A stretch of DNA of 5,293 bases. It comes from Clostridiales bacterium (GTDB taxonomy: Bacteria > Bacillota > Clostridia > Oscillospirales > Ruminococcaceae). The translations under genes and the position numbers were made by a program. Below the pieces are notes generated by a model. It was not told the DNA's origin. It worked only from the letters and a program-made list of their open reading frames with translations, and searched no databases. How positions within the stretch are numbered: position 1 is the stretch's first letter; every line of letters begins with the position of its first letter. The stretch spans positions 1 through 5,293 of the forward strand of contig JAQXIB010000020.1 of NCBI GenBank assembly GCA_029007575.1, written 5' to 3'. Shown piece by piece: positions 1 through 4,884 of this stretch.

Positions 1-167
1 AATACCATTCCCTGTACTTTTTTATTTCCTTTGCCGAACGGCACCAGAACGCGGCATCCGACTTGAATACTATCCGTTAATTCTTCCGGAATCAAATAGG
101 TAAAAAGCGTGTCAAAATGATAAGCAGTCTTATCTACCGCAATCAGTGCAACCATTCTTCTGAGCAC
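1..167 (-). CDS. priA: Primosomal protein N' (PriA helicase), N-terminal fragment
   Basis: PriA is the superfamily 2 DNA helicase that recognises stalled forks and reloads the replisome. Only the first 55 codons are inside the window; the gene continues past the left edge. The visible protein reads as the 3'-DNA-end-binding domain of PriA: AVDKTAYHFDTLFTYLIPE (about residues 10-28), then GCRVLVPFGKGNKKVQGMV (about 37-55), the classic PriA pattern 'P..L...V..G.RV.VPFG'. I chose the GTG at 167 because an in-frame TGA lies two codons upstream and AAAGGA sits about 11 bases before it. The alternative is ATG at 155, four codons later. It follows rpoZ by 47 bases with no terminator visible, so it is probably the fifth gene of the yicC operon. 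In many Firmicutes coaBC (dfp) lies between rpoZ and priA; here it does not. Confidence 0.9.
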   Translation of the reverse strand, partial: MLRRMVALIAVDKTAYHFDTLFTYLIPEELTDSIQVGCRVLVPFGKGNKKVQGMV

Positions 168-214
168 GATTTCTCATATCCTTTCCGTCGGAATATTTCT
201 AGCGGGAATGCGCA

Positions 215-433
215 TTATTCAACATCATCACCGATACCGGGCGTTTCAATCAGCTTATATTCGCCTTTCGCAAACTGTTCTACCGCAAGCTGTACCGGTT
301 TTTCCACGATAATCTCTCCGTTTAATTCCGCTTCGGAAGCAATATCTCTGGCGCGTTTCGCAACCGCCATTACTAAAGAGTAATAGCTCTCATTGTTTTT
401 TAAAATATCTGTTACAGCGGGTTTGTGCATCAT
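215..433 (-). CDS. rpoZ: DNA-directed RNA polymerase, omega subunit
   Basis: Omega is the small chaperone-like subunit of RNA polymerase that clamps the C-terminal tail of beta'. The 72-residue product is of normal length for Firmicutes. The N-terminal half carries the omega core: MMHKPAVTDILK, then SYYSLVMAVAKRARDIA (about residues 17-33), matching the family pattern 'SRY.LV...AKRAR.I'. This is followed by KPVQLAVEQFAKGEYK (about 45-60), the second conserved block. The C-terminus is acidic. An AGGAGG at 443-448 lies 9 bases from the ATG at 433, which favours that codon over the ATG at 430 immediately after it. It sits 68 bases downstream of gmk and 47 upstream of priA, in the usual gmk-rpoZ order, and shares their operon. 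No odd features. Confidence 0.95.
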   Translation of the reverse strand: MMHKPAVTDILKNNESYYSLVMAVAKRARDIASEAELNGEIIVEKPVQLAVEQFAKGEYKLIETPGIGDDVE

Positions 434-501
434 AATAAATATCCTCCTATTATTTCATCAACTCAACAGCAGGTCATGCTCTTGAGAAATGGTTACATAG
501 C

Positions 502-1116
502 TTATTTCGTGGAGAAAAGATCATCGATCATCGGAAGCATTCGCTTGGAACGAAATTTTTCCGCTTCCATAATCGACTCGATCTGCTCCACCGTTTCTAA
601 AACGGTATCGTTGACAACCGTATAGTCGTATTCCTTGGCATGCCGTATTTCCTCTGTTGATTTCGCCAGCCGTTTGTTGATCGTCTCCATGTCCTCAGTG
701 TGCCGATCGATCAATCTGCGGCTCAGTTCCTCTAAGCTGGGCGGCAAAATAAAAATCAGAACGGCGTCAGGGTGTTTTTTCTTGATCTGCAAAGCGCCCT
801 GTACTTCTATTTCCAGTATGACGTCTTTGCCGCTCCGGCACATATTCATGACGGCGTCTTTAGGGGTTCCGTAATAATTACCGCAATAAGATGCATGCTC
901 CAGCATACCGTCTGTCGCTATCTGTTCTTCGAACTGCTCTTTTGTTAGAAAATAATAATGCTGACCATCTACTTCTCCGTCACGCGGCAATCGGGTCGTT
1001 GCTGATATCGACAAAAAGATGTCTTCATTTTGATTCAACAATTCTCGCACGACTGTGCCTTTTCCGCAGCCGGAAGGACCCGATAATACAAAAAGCAGCC
1101 CTTGTTTATTCTTCAT
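502..1116 (-). CDS. gmk: Guanylate kinase
   Basis: Cytosolic enzyme converting GMP (or dGMP) plus ATP to GDP plus ADP; essential for GTP supply and relevant to (p)ppGpp control in Firmicutes. From the chosen start the protein has 204 residues, typical for Gmk. The P-loop is LSGPSGCGKGT (residues 11-21, Lys19). The GMP-binding block is SATTRLPRDGEVDGQHYYF (38-56, with Arg42, Arg45 and Tyr54), and LEHASYCGNYYGTP (72-85) follows. DVILEIEVQGA (around 103-113) is the conserved strand carrying acidic residues, then the lid segment with RHTED and RLAKSTEEI, and a C-terminal helix. The start is ambiguous: the reading frame has four more ATGs upstream (1143, 1140, 1134, 1128), all made by the hexanucleotide repeat coding for the RemA tail. 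ATG 1116 gives the normal Gmk N-terminus MKNKQGLLFVLSGP and has GAGG 12 bases upstream. It overlaps remA by 11 bases, implying translational coupling. Confidence 0.95.
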   Translation of the reverse strand: MKNKQGLLFVLSGPSGCGKGTVVRELLNQNEDIFLSISATTRLPRDGEVDGQHYYFLTKEQFEEQIATDGMLEHASYCGNYYGTPKDAVMNMCRSGKDVILEIEVQGALQIKKKHPDAVLIFILPPSLEELSRRLIDRHTEDMETINKRLAKSTEEIRHAKEYDYTVVNDTVLETVEQIESIMEAEKFRSKRMLPMIDDLFSTK

Positions 1117-1375
1117 CTTCGTCTTCATCCTCATCTTCATCATGGTCTACAATTCTGTTTGCTACAGTTTCCGGCTGGATCGCCGACAAAATAACATGGT
1201 CACTGTCGGTAATCAGCACCGCACGGGTACGTCTGCCGTAAGTAGCGTCGATCAACGCGCCTTTGTCGCGCGCATCCTGAATGATTCTTTTAATCGGAGC
1301 AGACTCCGGACTGACGATGGCAATCAACCGATTTGCCGAAACCATATTGCCGAATCCAATGTTAATCAGTTTCAT
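1106..1375 (-). CDS. remA: RemA (DUF370) DNA-binding regulator of extracellular matrix genes, with acidic C-terminal tail
   Basis: RemA (PF04025) of Bacillus forms ring-like oligomers that bind and wrap promoter DNA and activates biofilm-matrix and osmoprotection genes. The 89-residue product starts MKLINIGFGNMVSANRLIAI, followed by VSPESAPIKRIIQDARDKG, DATYGRRTRAV and ILSAIQPETVANRI, nearly invariant family blocks. Arg16, Arg48 and Arg49 line up with the DNA-contacting arginines known from the Bacillus protein (R18, R50, R51). The body ends near residue 78 and is followed by an unusual tail of alternating Asp and Glu (DEDEDEDEDEE) encoded by a GATGAR repeat. ATG 1375 is chosen because the family almost always begins here. 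There is no Shine-Dalgarno in the 14 bases before it, and the frame stays open to a TTG at 1420. It lies between yicC (94-base spacer) and gmk (11-base overlap). Its targets in this organism are unknown. Confidence 0.95.
   Translation of the reverse strand: MKLINIGFGNMVSANRLIAIVSPESAPIKRIIQDARDKGALIDATYGRRTRAVLITDSDHVILSAIQPETVANRIVDHDEDEDEDEDEE
1109..1141 (-). repeat. GATGAR hexanucleotide repeat spanning the remA 3' end and the gmk 5' region
   Basis: On the minus strand about five and a half tandem units of GATGAA/GATGAG/GACGAA encode the alternating Asp-Glu tail of RemA. In the next frame the same bases supply a run of ATG codons in front of gmk. The GAG-GAT unit gives GAGG at 1129-1132, the best ribosome binding site for gmk ATG 1116. 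Gain or loss of a unit would stay in frame for both genes. Confidence 0.85.
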
Positions 1376-1381
1376 GATTAG

Positions 1382-1435
1382 AAGCATACTGCTTGGCACC
1401 GATCTCCGACCGGCTATCAAGCACTGATGCTCGAT
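1382..1435 (-). promoter_or_regulatory. Three consecutive hairpins in the yicC-remA spacer (remA leader)
   Basis: Read on the minus strand, three stem-loops follow one another. The first is an 8-bp stem ATCGAGCA/TGCTTGAT with loop TCAG (1416-1435, one G-U pair). The second is a 7-bp stem GCCGGTC/GATCGGT with loop GGA (1398-1414, two G-U pairs). The third is a 4-bp stem AAGC/GCTT (1382-1394). A purine-rich AAGGGGGA tract (1435-1443) lies just before the first. The remA ATG (1375) comes only 6 bases after the last stem and has no Shine-Dalgarno of its own. Its position suggests a role in remA translation or in mRNA processing between yicC and remA; that role is inferred only. Confidence 0.5.
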
Positions 1436-1469
1436 CCCCCTTTTCCCTTTTTAATGGACAAAACTTTGT

Positions 1470-2348
1470 TTATTCTATGTTTTGTATCTGCTCTCTGATC
1501 TTTTCAATATCCGCTTTAATGTCGACTACGATTTTGGTAATCTCCACGTTTTGCACCTTAGAACCGATCGTATTCGTTTCGCGGTTAAATTCCTGAATCA
1601 GGAAATCCAATTTTCTGCCCACCGGCTCCGGAATTTCCAACAACTGCCGAAATTGGGAAATATGGCTTCTCAAGCGCACGGTTTCTTCATCTACGGCAAC
1701 CTTCTCGGCAAAGATTGCCGCCTCAGTTAAAATACGCTGTTCATCGATATTCTTATCTTGTAAAAGCTCGGTAAGCTTTTGAAACAATCTTTCCCGATAA
1801 TCCTCTGCCATGTGTGACGCTTTTTCTTCGATTACACCTACCGCGTTTTCAATAGAAGCAATTCTGGAAAGCAAATCCTCTTTCAGTTTGCCGCCTTCGG
1901 TCCGGCGCATGGCAACAAAATTGCTTACTGCTTGTCTGGTCACCTGCTCCACCGCTGACAAAACCGCCTCTTCATCGTCTGCCTTCTTACGAATCGTAAA
2001 AATATCGTTAAGCTGCAGCAGATGACTGAGCTTTAAATCATCCGTTATCTGTAATTCATCCGCTGAGGCACGCAGTGTTTCCAAATAATTTTTCGCAAAC
2101 TCTATATTGACCGCCACTTCGGAATCAGGTGTGTCAACATTATAAATAGCGACATTAACCTCAATTTTTCCGCGGGAAACACTGCTCTGGAGTACGGATT
2201 TGATCCGTTCCTCAATATAGCCGTATGTGCGCGGTACTCGTGCACTAAATTCAAAAAAGCGATGATTGATTCCCTTTATCTCAACAGTAATATCTTTGTT
2301 ACCGATGACCTCTTGAGCTCTGCCGTATCCGGTCATGCTGCTGATCAT
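1470..2348 (-). CDS. yicC: YicC/YloC family endoribonuclease
   Basis: YicC proteins (YloC in Bacillus) are metal-dependent endoribonucleases; in E. coli YicC acts together with PNPase in turnover of small RNAs. The product has 292 residues, the usual length. The N-terminal domain (YicC-like N-terminal region, about residues 1-155) opens with ISSMTGYGRAQ (2-12) and carries VEIKGINHRFFEF (22-34), the family's NHR motif. The C-terminal DUF1732 domain (about 205-292) contains LTEAAIFAEKVAVDEETVRL, then GRKLDFLIQEFNRETNTIGSK, the strongest family signature, and ends in an acidic helix. AGGAGG at 2355-2360 lies 6 bases from ATG 2348 and fixes the start; the frame runs on to a TTG at 2393 without support. 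It is the first gene of the operon yicC-remA-gmk-rpoZ-priA, preceded by candidate promoters at 2446-2454 and 2499-2526. Confidence 0.95.
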   Translation of the reverse strand: MISSMTGYGRAQEVIGNKDITVEIKGINHRFFEFSARVPRTYGYIEERIKSVLQSSVSRGKIEVNVAIYNVDTPDSEVAVNIEFAKNYLETLRASADELQITDDLKLSHLLQLNDIFTIRKKADDEEAVLSAVEQVTRQAVSNFVAMRRTEGGKLKEDLLSRIASIENAVGVIEEKASHMAEDYRERLFQKLTELLQDKNIDEQRILTEAAIFAEKVAVDEETVRLRSHISQFRQLLEIPEPVGRKLDFLIQEFNRETNTIGSKVQNVEITKIVVDIKADIEKIREQIQNIE

Positions 2349-2445
2349 AATAATCCTCCTTTTAACTTTGATGACCGTGTGAAACTCAAACAAACCATTT
2401 TCCGATGATCACGCAGTTCGTTCCGTTACGTTTCACGCTATTATT

Positions 2446-2454
2446 ATTTTACCA
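2446..2454 (-). promoter_or_regulatory. Candidate extended -10 promoter for the yicC operon (P1)
   Basis: On the minus strand TGG-TAAAAT is an extended -10 element (TGnTAnAAT type) that would start transcription near 2439, about 90 bases before the yicC ATG. No good -35 is present at 16-18 bases, so it depends on the extended -10. Confidence 0.4.
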
Positions 2455-2495
2455 CACTTTTTCCCGATTTGGTGGTTTTTACCCCATATTTATTT

Positions 2496-2517
2496 ACAAT
2501 ATTAACACAATATTAAC
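2496..2517. repeat. Two tandem 11-bp repeats upstream of yicC
   Basis: ACAATATTAAC occurs twice head to tail (2496-2506 and 2507-2517), exactly one helical turn apart. The copies overlap the -10 and spacer of candidate promoter P2. This phasing is typical of sites for proteins that bind along one DNA face, but AT-rich sequence can also give such repeats by chance. Confidence 0.6.
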
Positions 2518-2526
2518 ATTTTGCAA
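2499..2526 (-). promoter_or_regulatory. Candidate sigma-A promoter for the yicC operon (P2)
   Basis: On the minus strand TTGCAA (2521-2526) and TAATAT (2499-2504) are separated by 16 bases, a reasonable vegetative promoter. Transcription would begin near 2492, giving a leader of about 144 bases. It lies just downstream of the terminator at 2576-2607, as expected for the first promoter of the next operon. The region is AT-rich, so chance matches are possible. Confidence 0.4.
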
Positions 2527-2575
2527 TCTTCTGGGTAACCATGCGAAATTCACTAAGCCATAAGATTGTGGGCAT

Positions 2576-2607
2576 AAAAAAACTGTTCCGCGTAGGAACA
2601 GCTTTTT
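2576..2607 (-). terminator. Intrinsic terminator between the accessory cassette and the yicC operon
   Basis: A perfect 7-bp stem CTGTTCC/GGAACAG (2583-2589 and 2595-2601) with a 5-base loop is flanked by A and T tracts. Read on the minus strand it ends in TTTTTT, so it would stop transcripts coming from the methyltransferase side. The A tract on the other side makes it potentially bidirectional. Confidence 0.75.
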
Positions 2608-2611
2608 GAGA

Positions 2612-2635
2612 ATCCCATGTTGGATCCCATATTGG
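2612..2635. repeat. Tandem 12-bp direct repeat
   Basis: ATCCCATGTTGG is followed immediately by ATCCCATATTGG, identical at 11 of 12 positions. It lies between the terminator and the palindromic repeat element. Function unknown; it may be a duplication scar. Confidence 0.6.
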
Positions 2636-2641
2636 AAAGGA

Positions 2642-2909
2642 ATGCTTTTGACAAAGCATATTCAGTCTGTCGAAAAACTATAAATTTTTAAATTTGTCAC
2701 GCAGGCGGACATGTGCCGCCGCAGTGACACCTTAAAAAGAAAAGCAGCGGTGAGCAACGGCAAAGCCGTTTGCGGAGCTGGTTTTCGTAGAAAAGGGGGT
2801 ATCGGGGGAAAAACGCAGAACAAGGCTTTGCCGTAGTGATTGCGTTTTTCCTTCGAGAGCGTTGTCGACTTTGTCGACACGCTCAAATATGCTTTTGACA
2901 AAGCATATT
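2642..2909. repeat. Multi-hairpin intergenic repeat element bounded by 21-bp palindromic repeats
   Basis: The same 21-bp sequence containing ATGCTTTTGACAAAGCAT occurs at 2642-2662 and 2889-2909. It is itself a palindrome (AATATGCTTT/AAAGCATATT around TGAC in the right copy), so the copies are both direct and inverted repeats. Between them lie further stems: TGTCAC plus GGCGG pairing with CCGCC plus GTGACA (2695-2729, with a GCA/GCA internal loop); AACGGC/GCCGTT (2756-2770); an 11-bp stem GGAAAAACGCA/TGCGTTTTTCC enclosing GGC/GCC (2807-2851); and GAGCGT(T)GTCGAC/GTCGACACGCTC (2857-2884). The interior is GC-richer than its surroundings and appears non-coding. The right boundary provides two bases of the methyltransferase stop codon. 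No transposase is present, so this resembles a REP/REPIN- or MITE-like dispersed element, but that class cannot be confirmed from one copy. Confidence 0.6.
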
Positions 2910-3624
2910 ATCGTTTTTTCAAAACGATTTTAATGAAATTCAGATATTTTCCGCCGCCTGCTTCCATTGTTTTTCGGTCACCGACAGCATACTCATTGTC
3001 TTGTTTAAGCCAATCTGCCCAAACTTCATCATTGGATTCCATCTCGGTTACGGAAATGACCTCTGCGCCTTTGCAGCGGCTCACCAGATCTGCCCAGTAT
3101 GTTGTATCGTGCATATATTCAAGTTGTTCAGGAGTCCAAGACAGCAAAAGTTCTGCCGGAAGATCGTCATGACAGTCCTTCTTCATCCCGGGAACAGCAA
3201 TATATACATATCCGTTTTTCTTTACAAAAGGGAGCAATTTGGCGTCGAGATATGCCGCATCACGCCCGAAATAATTATAAGAATCGGTACTGATGACAGC
3301 ATCGAAAAATTCTTGTTCAAAAGGCAAATCAGTGGCATCAGCCTTTACGGGAATGATTTGTTCATCGGTTAAGCCCATTTGTGAAAAAAACTTCCGATTC
3401 TCCTCCGGATTACTCCAGAGATCGGCGGCATAGACCTTGAATCCATATTCTTTGGCAAGAAAGACAGAAGTCAAGCCCTGTCCGCTGCCAAGGTCGCAAA
3501 CCACCGAACCTTGCGGAAGATTACAATCGGTAAGCAATTCCTCCTCCAGCTTAATCGGATTCGGTCCCATAATCTTTGCCATTAATTCGGGGGTGTTATA
3601 TTTTTGACTGAGTGGATAATTCAT
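2908..3624 (-). CDS. Class I SAM-dependent methyltransferase, substrate unknown
   Basis: A 238-residue soluble protein with the Rossmann-like methyltransferase fold, which transfers a methyl group from S-adenosylmethionine. Motif I is VVCDLGSGQGLTSVFL (residues 41-56, with Gly46, Gly48 and Gly50). The acidic end of strand 2 is Asp68 in VYAADLW, the adenine-contacting segment is KADATDLPF (94-102), and the post-motif strand is FDAVISTDSYNYFG (107-120). The C-terminal part (around 165-238) is specific to this subfamily, with LLLSWTPEQLEYMHD and EAGGGKYLNFIKIVL. I recognise the protein type from clostridial genomes but not its substrate; small-molecule methylation is more likely than rRNA methylation. 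AAGGAG at 3633-3638 lies 8 bases from ATG 3624. It follows the flavodoxin gene by 84 bases with no terminator, so it is probably co-transcribed under TetR control. Its stop codon overlaps the edge of the repeat element at 2642-2909. Confidence 0.9.
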   Translation of the reverse strand: MNYPLSQKYNTPELMAKIMGPNPIKLEEELLTDCNLPQGSVVCDLGSGQGLTSVFLAKEYGFKVYAADLWSNPEENRKFFSQMGLTDEQIIPVKADATDLPFEQEFFDAVISTDSYNYFGRDAAYLDAKLLPFVKKNGYVYIAVPGMKKDCHDDLPAELLLSWTPEQLEYMHDTTYWADLVSRCKGAEVISVTEMESNDEVWADWLKQDNEYAVGDRKTMEAGGGKYLNFIKIVLKKR

Positions 3625-3708
3625 ATCGGTTTCTCCTTACTTTTCATAAAGTGATAAAGCGATTCCCATGTCTTCAAAATAAAGTTTTATGATCAACTAT
3701 TCGGTTTC

Positions 3709-4224
3709 TTATTCCGATTTGTTGTACCAATCCAGCACCGCTTTCAGATTTTCCAAGCAAACACGTTCACTGCCGTTGAGCATCATATCCAGCATATCAT
3801 TTTCCTCCGGCGTCCGATCTGATTTTTCGGTAAGAGCTTTACCGGAAGTTTTAACCATGATATTCATCAGTATCCCGTAAATTCCGTGAAGCTTTTTGAT
3901 ATCAAAGTTACCCTGCAAGGTAAACAGCGGCACAGAATCAGGAATTGCGTTATTTTCTCTCACTTCCTTTATCTGTTTGCCGGTCTGACACATGCCAACC
4001 GCGCAGACAGCGCGAATTTGATATCTTTTAGCAGCATTCCGATATCCTTTCACGCTACTTGCCATAATCCAACCGAGATAGATGATCTCGGAATGGTTGG
4101 GCAGTTGTTTCTTTGCTTCGTCTGCCGAATAGACCGGCAAACCGGTTTCTTGTGACAGCAACTTGGCATAATGTGCTGTGCTCCCGGTATTGGAAGTATA
4201 AACAATCGCTTGGGTTCTCATCAT
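3709..4224 (-). CDS. Flavodoxin-domain protein (HemG/flavodoxin_5-like)
   Basis: A 171-residue cytosolic protein with a flavodoxin fold, predicted to bind FMN and carry electrons or reduce a small substrate. The N-terminal strand leads into the phosphate-binding loop YTSNTGSTAHYAKLL (residues 9-23; T10, T13 and T16 as in the (T/S)xTGxT motif). Then come EIIYLGWIMASSVKGY, the second flavin loop region, and LFTLQGNFDIKKL, reminiscent of the '(F)xGxLDxxKL' strand of HemG-type flavodoxins. The C-terminal third is helical with charged residues. No signal peptide, transmembrane segment or iron-sulfur cysteine cluster is visible. Its ATG at 4224 lies one base after the tetR stop (TAA-A-ATG), with AAAGG 11 bases upstream inside tetR, a layout for coupled translation. 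ATG 4221 is an alternative start. It should therefore follow TetR derepression. Whether it works as a protoporphyrinogen oxidase, a reductase or only an electron shuttle cannot be told. Confidence 0.85.
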   Translation of the reverse strand: MMRTQAIVYTSNTGSTAHYAKLLSQETGLPVYSADEAKKQLPNHSEIIYLGWIMASSVKGYRNAAKRYQIRAVCAVGMCQTGKQIKEVRENNAIPDSVPLFTLQGNFDIKKLHGIYGILMNIMVKTSGKALTEKSDRTPEENDMLDMMLNGSERVCLENLKAVLDWYNKSE

Positions 4225-4225
4225 T

Positions 4226-4846
4226 TTAATTTCTACCTTTCTCTGTTGTTTGATTTAGGCGAGTTATAAAGCTGTCGATATATTGATCGGCCGTCTCAAC
4301 AACTTTCGCTTTATCCTCTGTGCTGTCATAAACATTGTATAAAAGAAAAAACGGACCGTAAAACGCAAGCGCCGCTTGCATCGCATCTGATTTTGAACCG
4401 GTAAATTCCGTAAAAATATCAGCCATATACATTAACGGACCGTTTGCGAGATATTGCTGATAAAGCTGCGCCATTTCCGGATTGCGATACTGTTCCAACG
4501 TTAGCATTTTACGAAAATTCGAGGGAAATTCTTCTTCCGTCCAATAGCGAAACTGTGCTTTGGAGTAGATTCGAATGGTTTCCAAAGAGGTGGAATGATA
4601 GGCGTCCGCATCCTCATCCATCGTTCCTTCAGGCATTTCATATGCTTTGGCTCTGTCATAGTCCATTTGATTCATGCGCTCGATGATGCTGTCAAAAATG
4701 TCGCGCTTGTTTTTATAGTGCTTATACAGCGCGCCTTTCGTCATGCCGAGCGCTCCGGCAATCATACTGACCGAAACAGCCTCATAACCGTCTTCTGCAA
4801 ACAAACTCAGTGCCGTGATTAAAATGTTTTCTTTGGTATCTGACAT
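4226..4846 (-). CDS. TetR/AcrR-family transcriptional repressor
   Basis: A 206-residue one-component regulator. The N-terminal DNA-binding domain (residues about 4-52) shows the TetR signature: ILITALSLFAEDGYEAVSV (8-26) then IAGALGMTKGALYKHYKNK (29-47), with recognition helix TKGALYKHY, ending in RDIFDSI. The rest (about 60-200) is helical with aromatic-rich stretches (QFRYWTEEEFPSNF, AALAFYGPFFLLYNVYD), fitting a ligand-binding and dimerisation domain of the usual TetR size. GGAGG lies 7 bases before ATG 4846. Its promoter at 4885-4913 is overlapped by two 16-bp palindromes, so it very probably represses itself and the downstream flavodoxin and methyltransferase genes. The ligand is unknown. 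The AYEMPEG...LETIRIYSKAQFRYW region is typical of clostridial TetR regulators next to small redox or transport genes, but this does not identify the inducer. Confidence 0.93.
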   Translation of the reverse strand: MSDTKENILITALSLFAEDGYEAVSVSMIAGALGMTKGALYKHYKNKRDIFDSIIERMNQMDYDRAKAYEMPEGTMDEDADAYHSTSLETIRIYSKAQFRYWTEEEFPSNFRKMLTLEQYRNPEMAQLYQQYLANGPLMYMADIFTEFTGSKSDAMQAALAFYGPFFLLYNVYDSTEDKAKVVETADQYIDSFITRLNQTTEKGRN

Positions 4847-4864
4847 ATTGCATCCTCCACATTA

Positions 4865-4880
4865 GTGAACGATCGTTTAC
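4865..4880. promoter_or_regulatory. TetR operator O1 (covers the transcription start)
   Basis: GTGAACGATCGTTTAC is a 16-bp palindrome with one mismatch, lying 19 bases upstream of the tetR ATG and over the predicted start of transcription (near 4878). It differs from O2 at only two positions. Confidence 0.8.
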
Positions 4881-4884
4881 ATTT

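Larger units (their letters stand above)
2349..2907. other. 559-base gene-free region between yicC and the methyltransferase gene
   Basis: No convincing gene lies here. Going right to left it holds a palindrome-rich repeat element (2642-2909), a tandem 12-bp repeat (2612-2635), an intrinsic terminator (2576-2607), an imperfect 11-bp inverted repeat (2524-2534 with 2558-2568), two tandem 11-bp repeats (2496-2517), two candidate yicC promoters, and the yicC leader. The leader has a 7-bp long-range complementarity (GTGAAAC/GTTTCAC, 2379-2385 with 2430-2436) and a strong ribosome binding site. A frame open on the minus strand at 2662-2901 is not considered a gene. Confidence 0.7.

Noticed and set aside
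1117..1143. Upstream ATG starts for gmk (1143, 1140, 1134, 1128)
   Set aside because: They arise from the repeat encoding the RemA tail, lack a suitably spaced ribosome binding site, and would add a lysine/methionine-rich extension not seen in Gmk.
891..1241. Plus-strand 116-codon frame with a long serine run opposite gmk and remA
   Set aside because: It is the antisense shadow of gmk and of the GATGAR repeat; the serine run is simply the repeat read on the other strand.
1376..1420. A 15-codon N-terminal extension of remA from TTG 1420
   Set aside because: RemA proteins begin at MKxINIGFGN, and the extension is encoded by the hairpin-forming leader. The purine tract is too far from this TTG (about 14 bases) to be convincing.
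2349..2393. A 15-codon N-terminal extension of yicC from TTG 2393
   Set aside because: AGGAGG lies 6 bases before ATG 2348 and the family begins with M(I)xSMTGYG, so the extension is the untranslated leader.
2662..2901. A 79-codon minus-strand open frame inside the palindromic repeat element
   Set aside because: It starts at a TTG inside the 21-bp palindrome with no ribosome binding site, its codons are dictated by hairpin arms, and the product resembles no protein I know. Open frames in such repeats are commonly spurious.
2642..2909. Possible CRISPR array
   Set aside because: Only two copies of the 21-bp repeat, separated by 226 bases filled with other hairpins, and no cas gene nearby.
2840..3172. 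Plus-strand 110-codon frame opposite the methyltransferase
   Set aside because: It overlaps a gene with clear family motifs on the minus strand and the repeat element, and has no ribosome binding site or recognisable motif.
3625..3708. A separate promoter for the methyltransferase gene
   Set aside because: TTGATC and TTGAAG occur but no -10-like hexamer stands at a proper distance, so co-transcription with the flavodoxin gene is the simpler reading.
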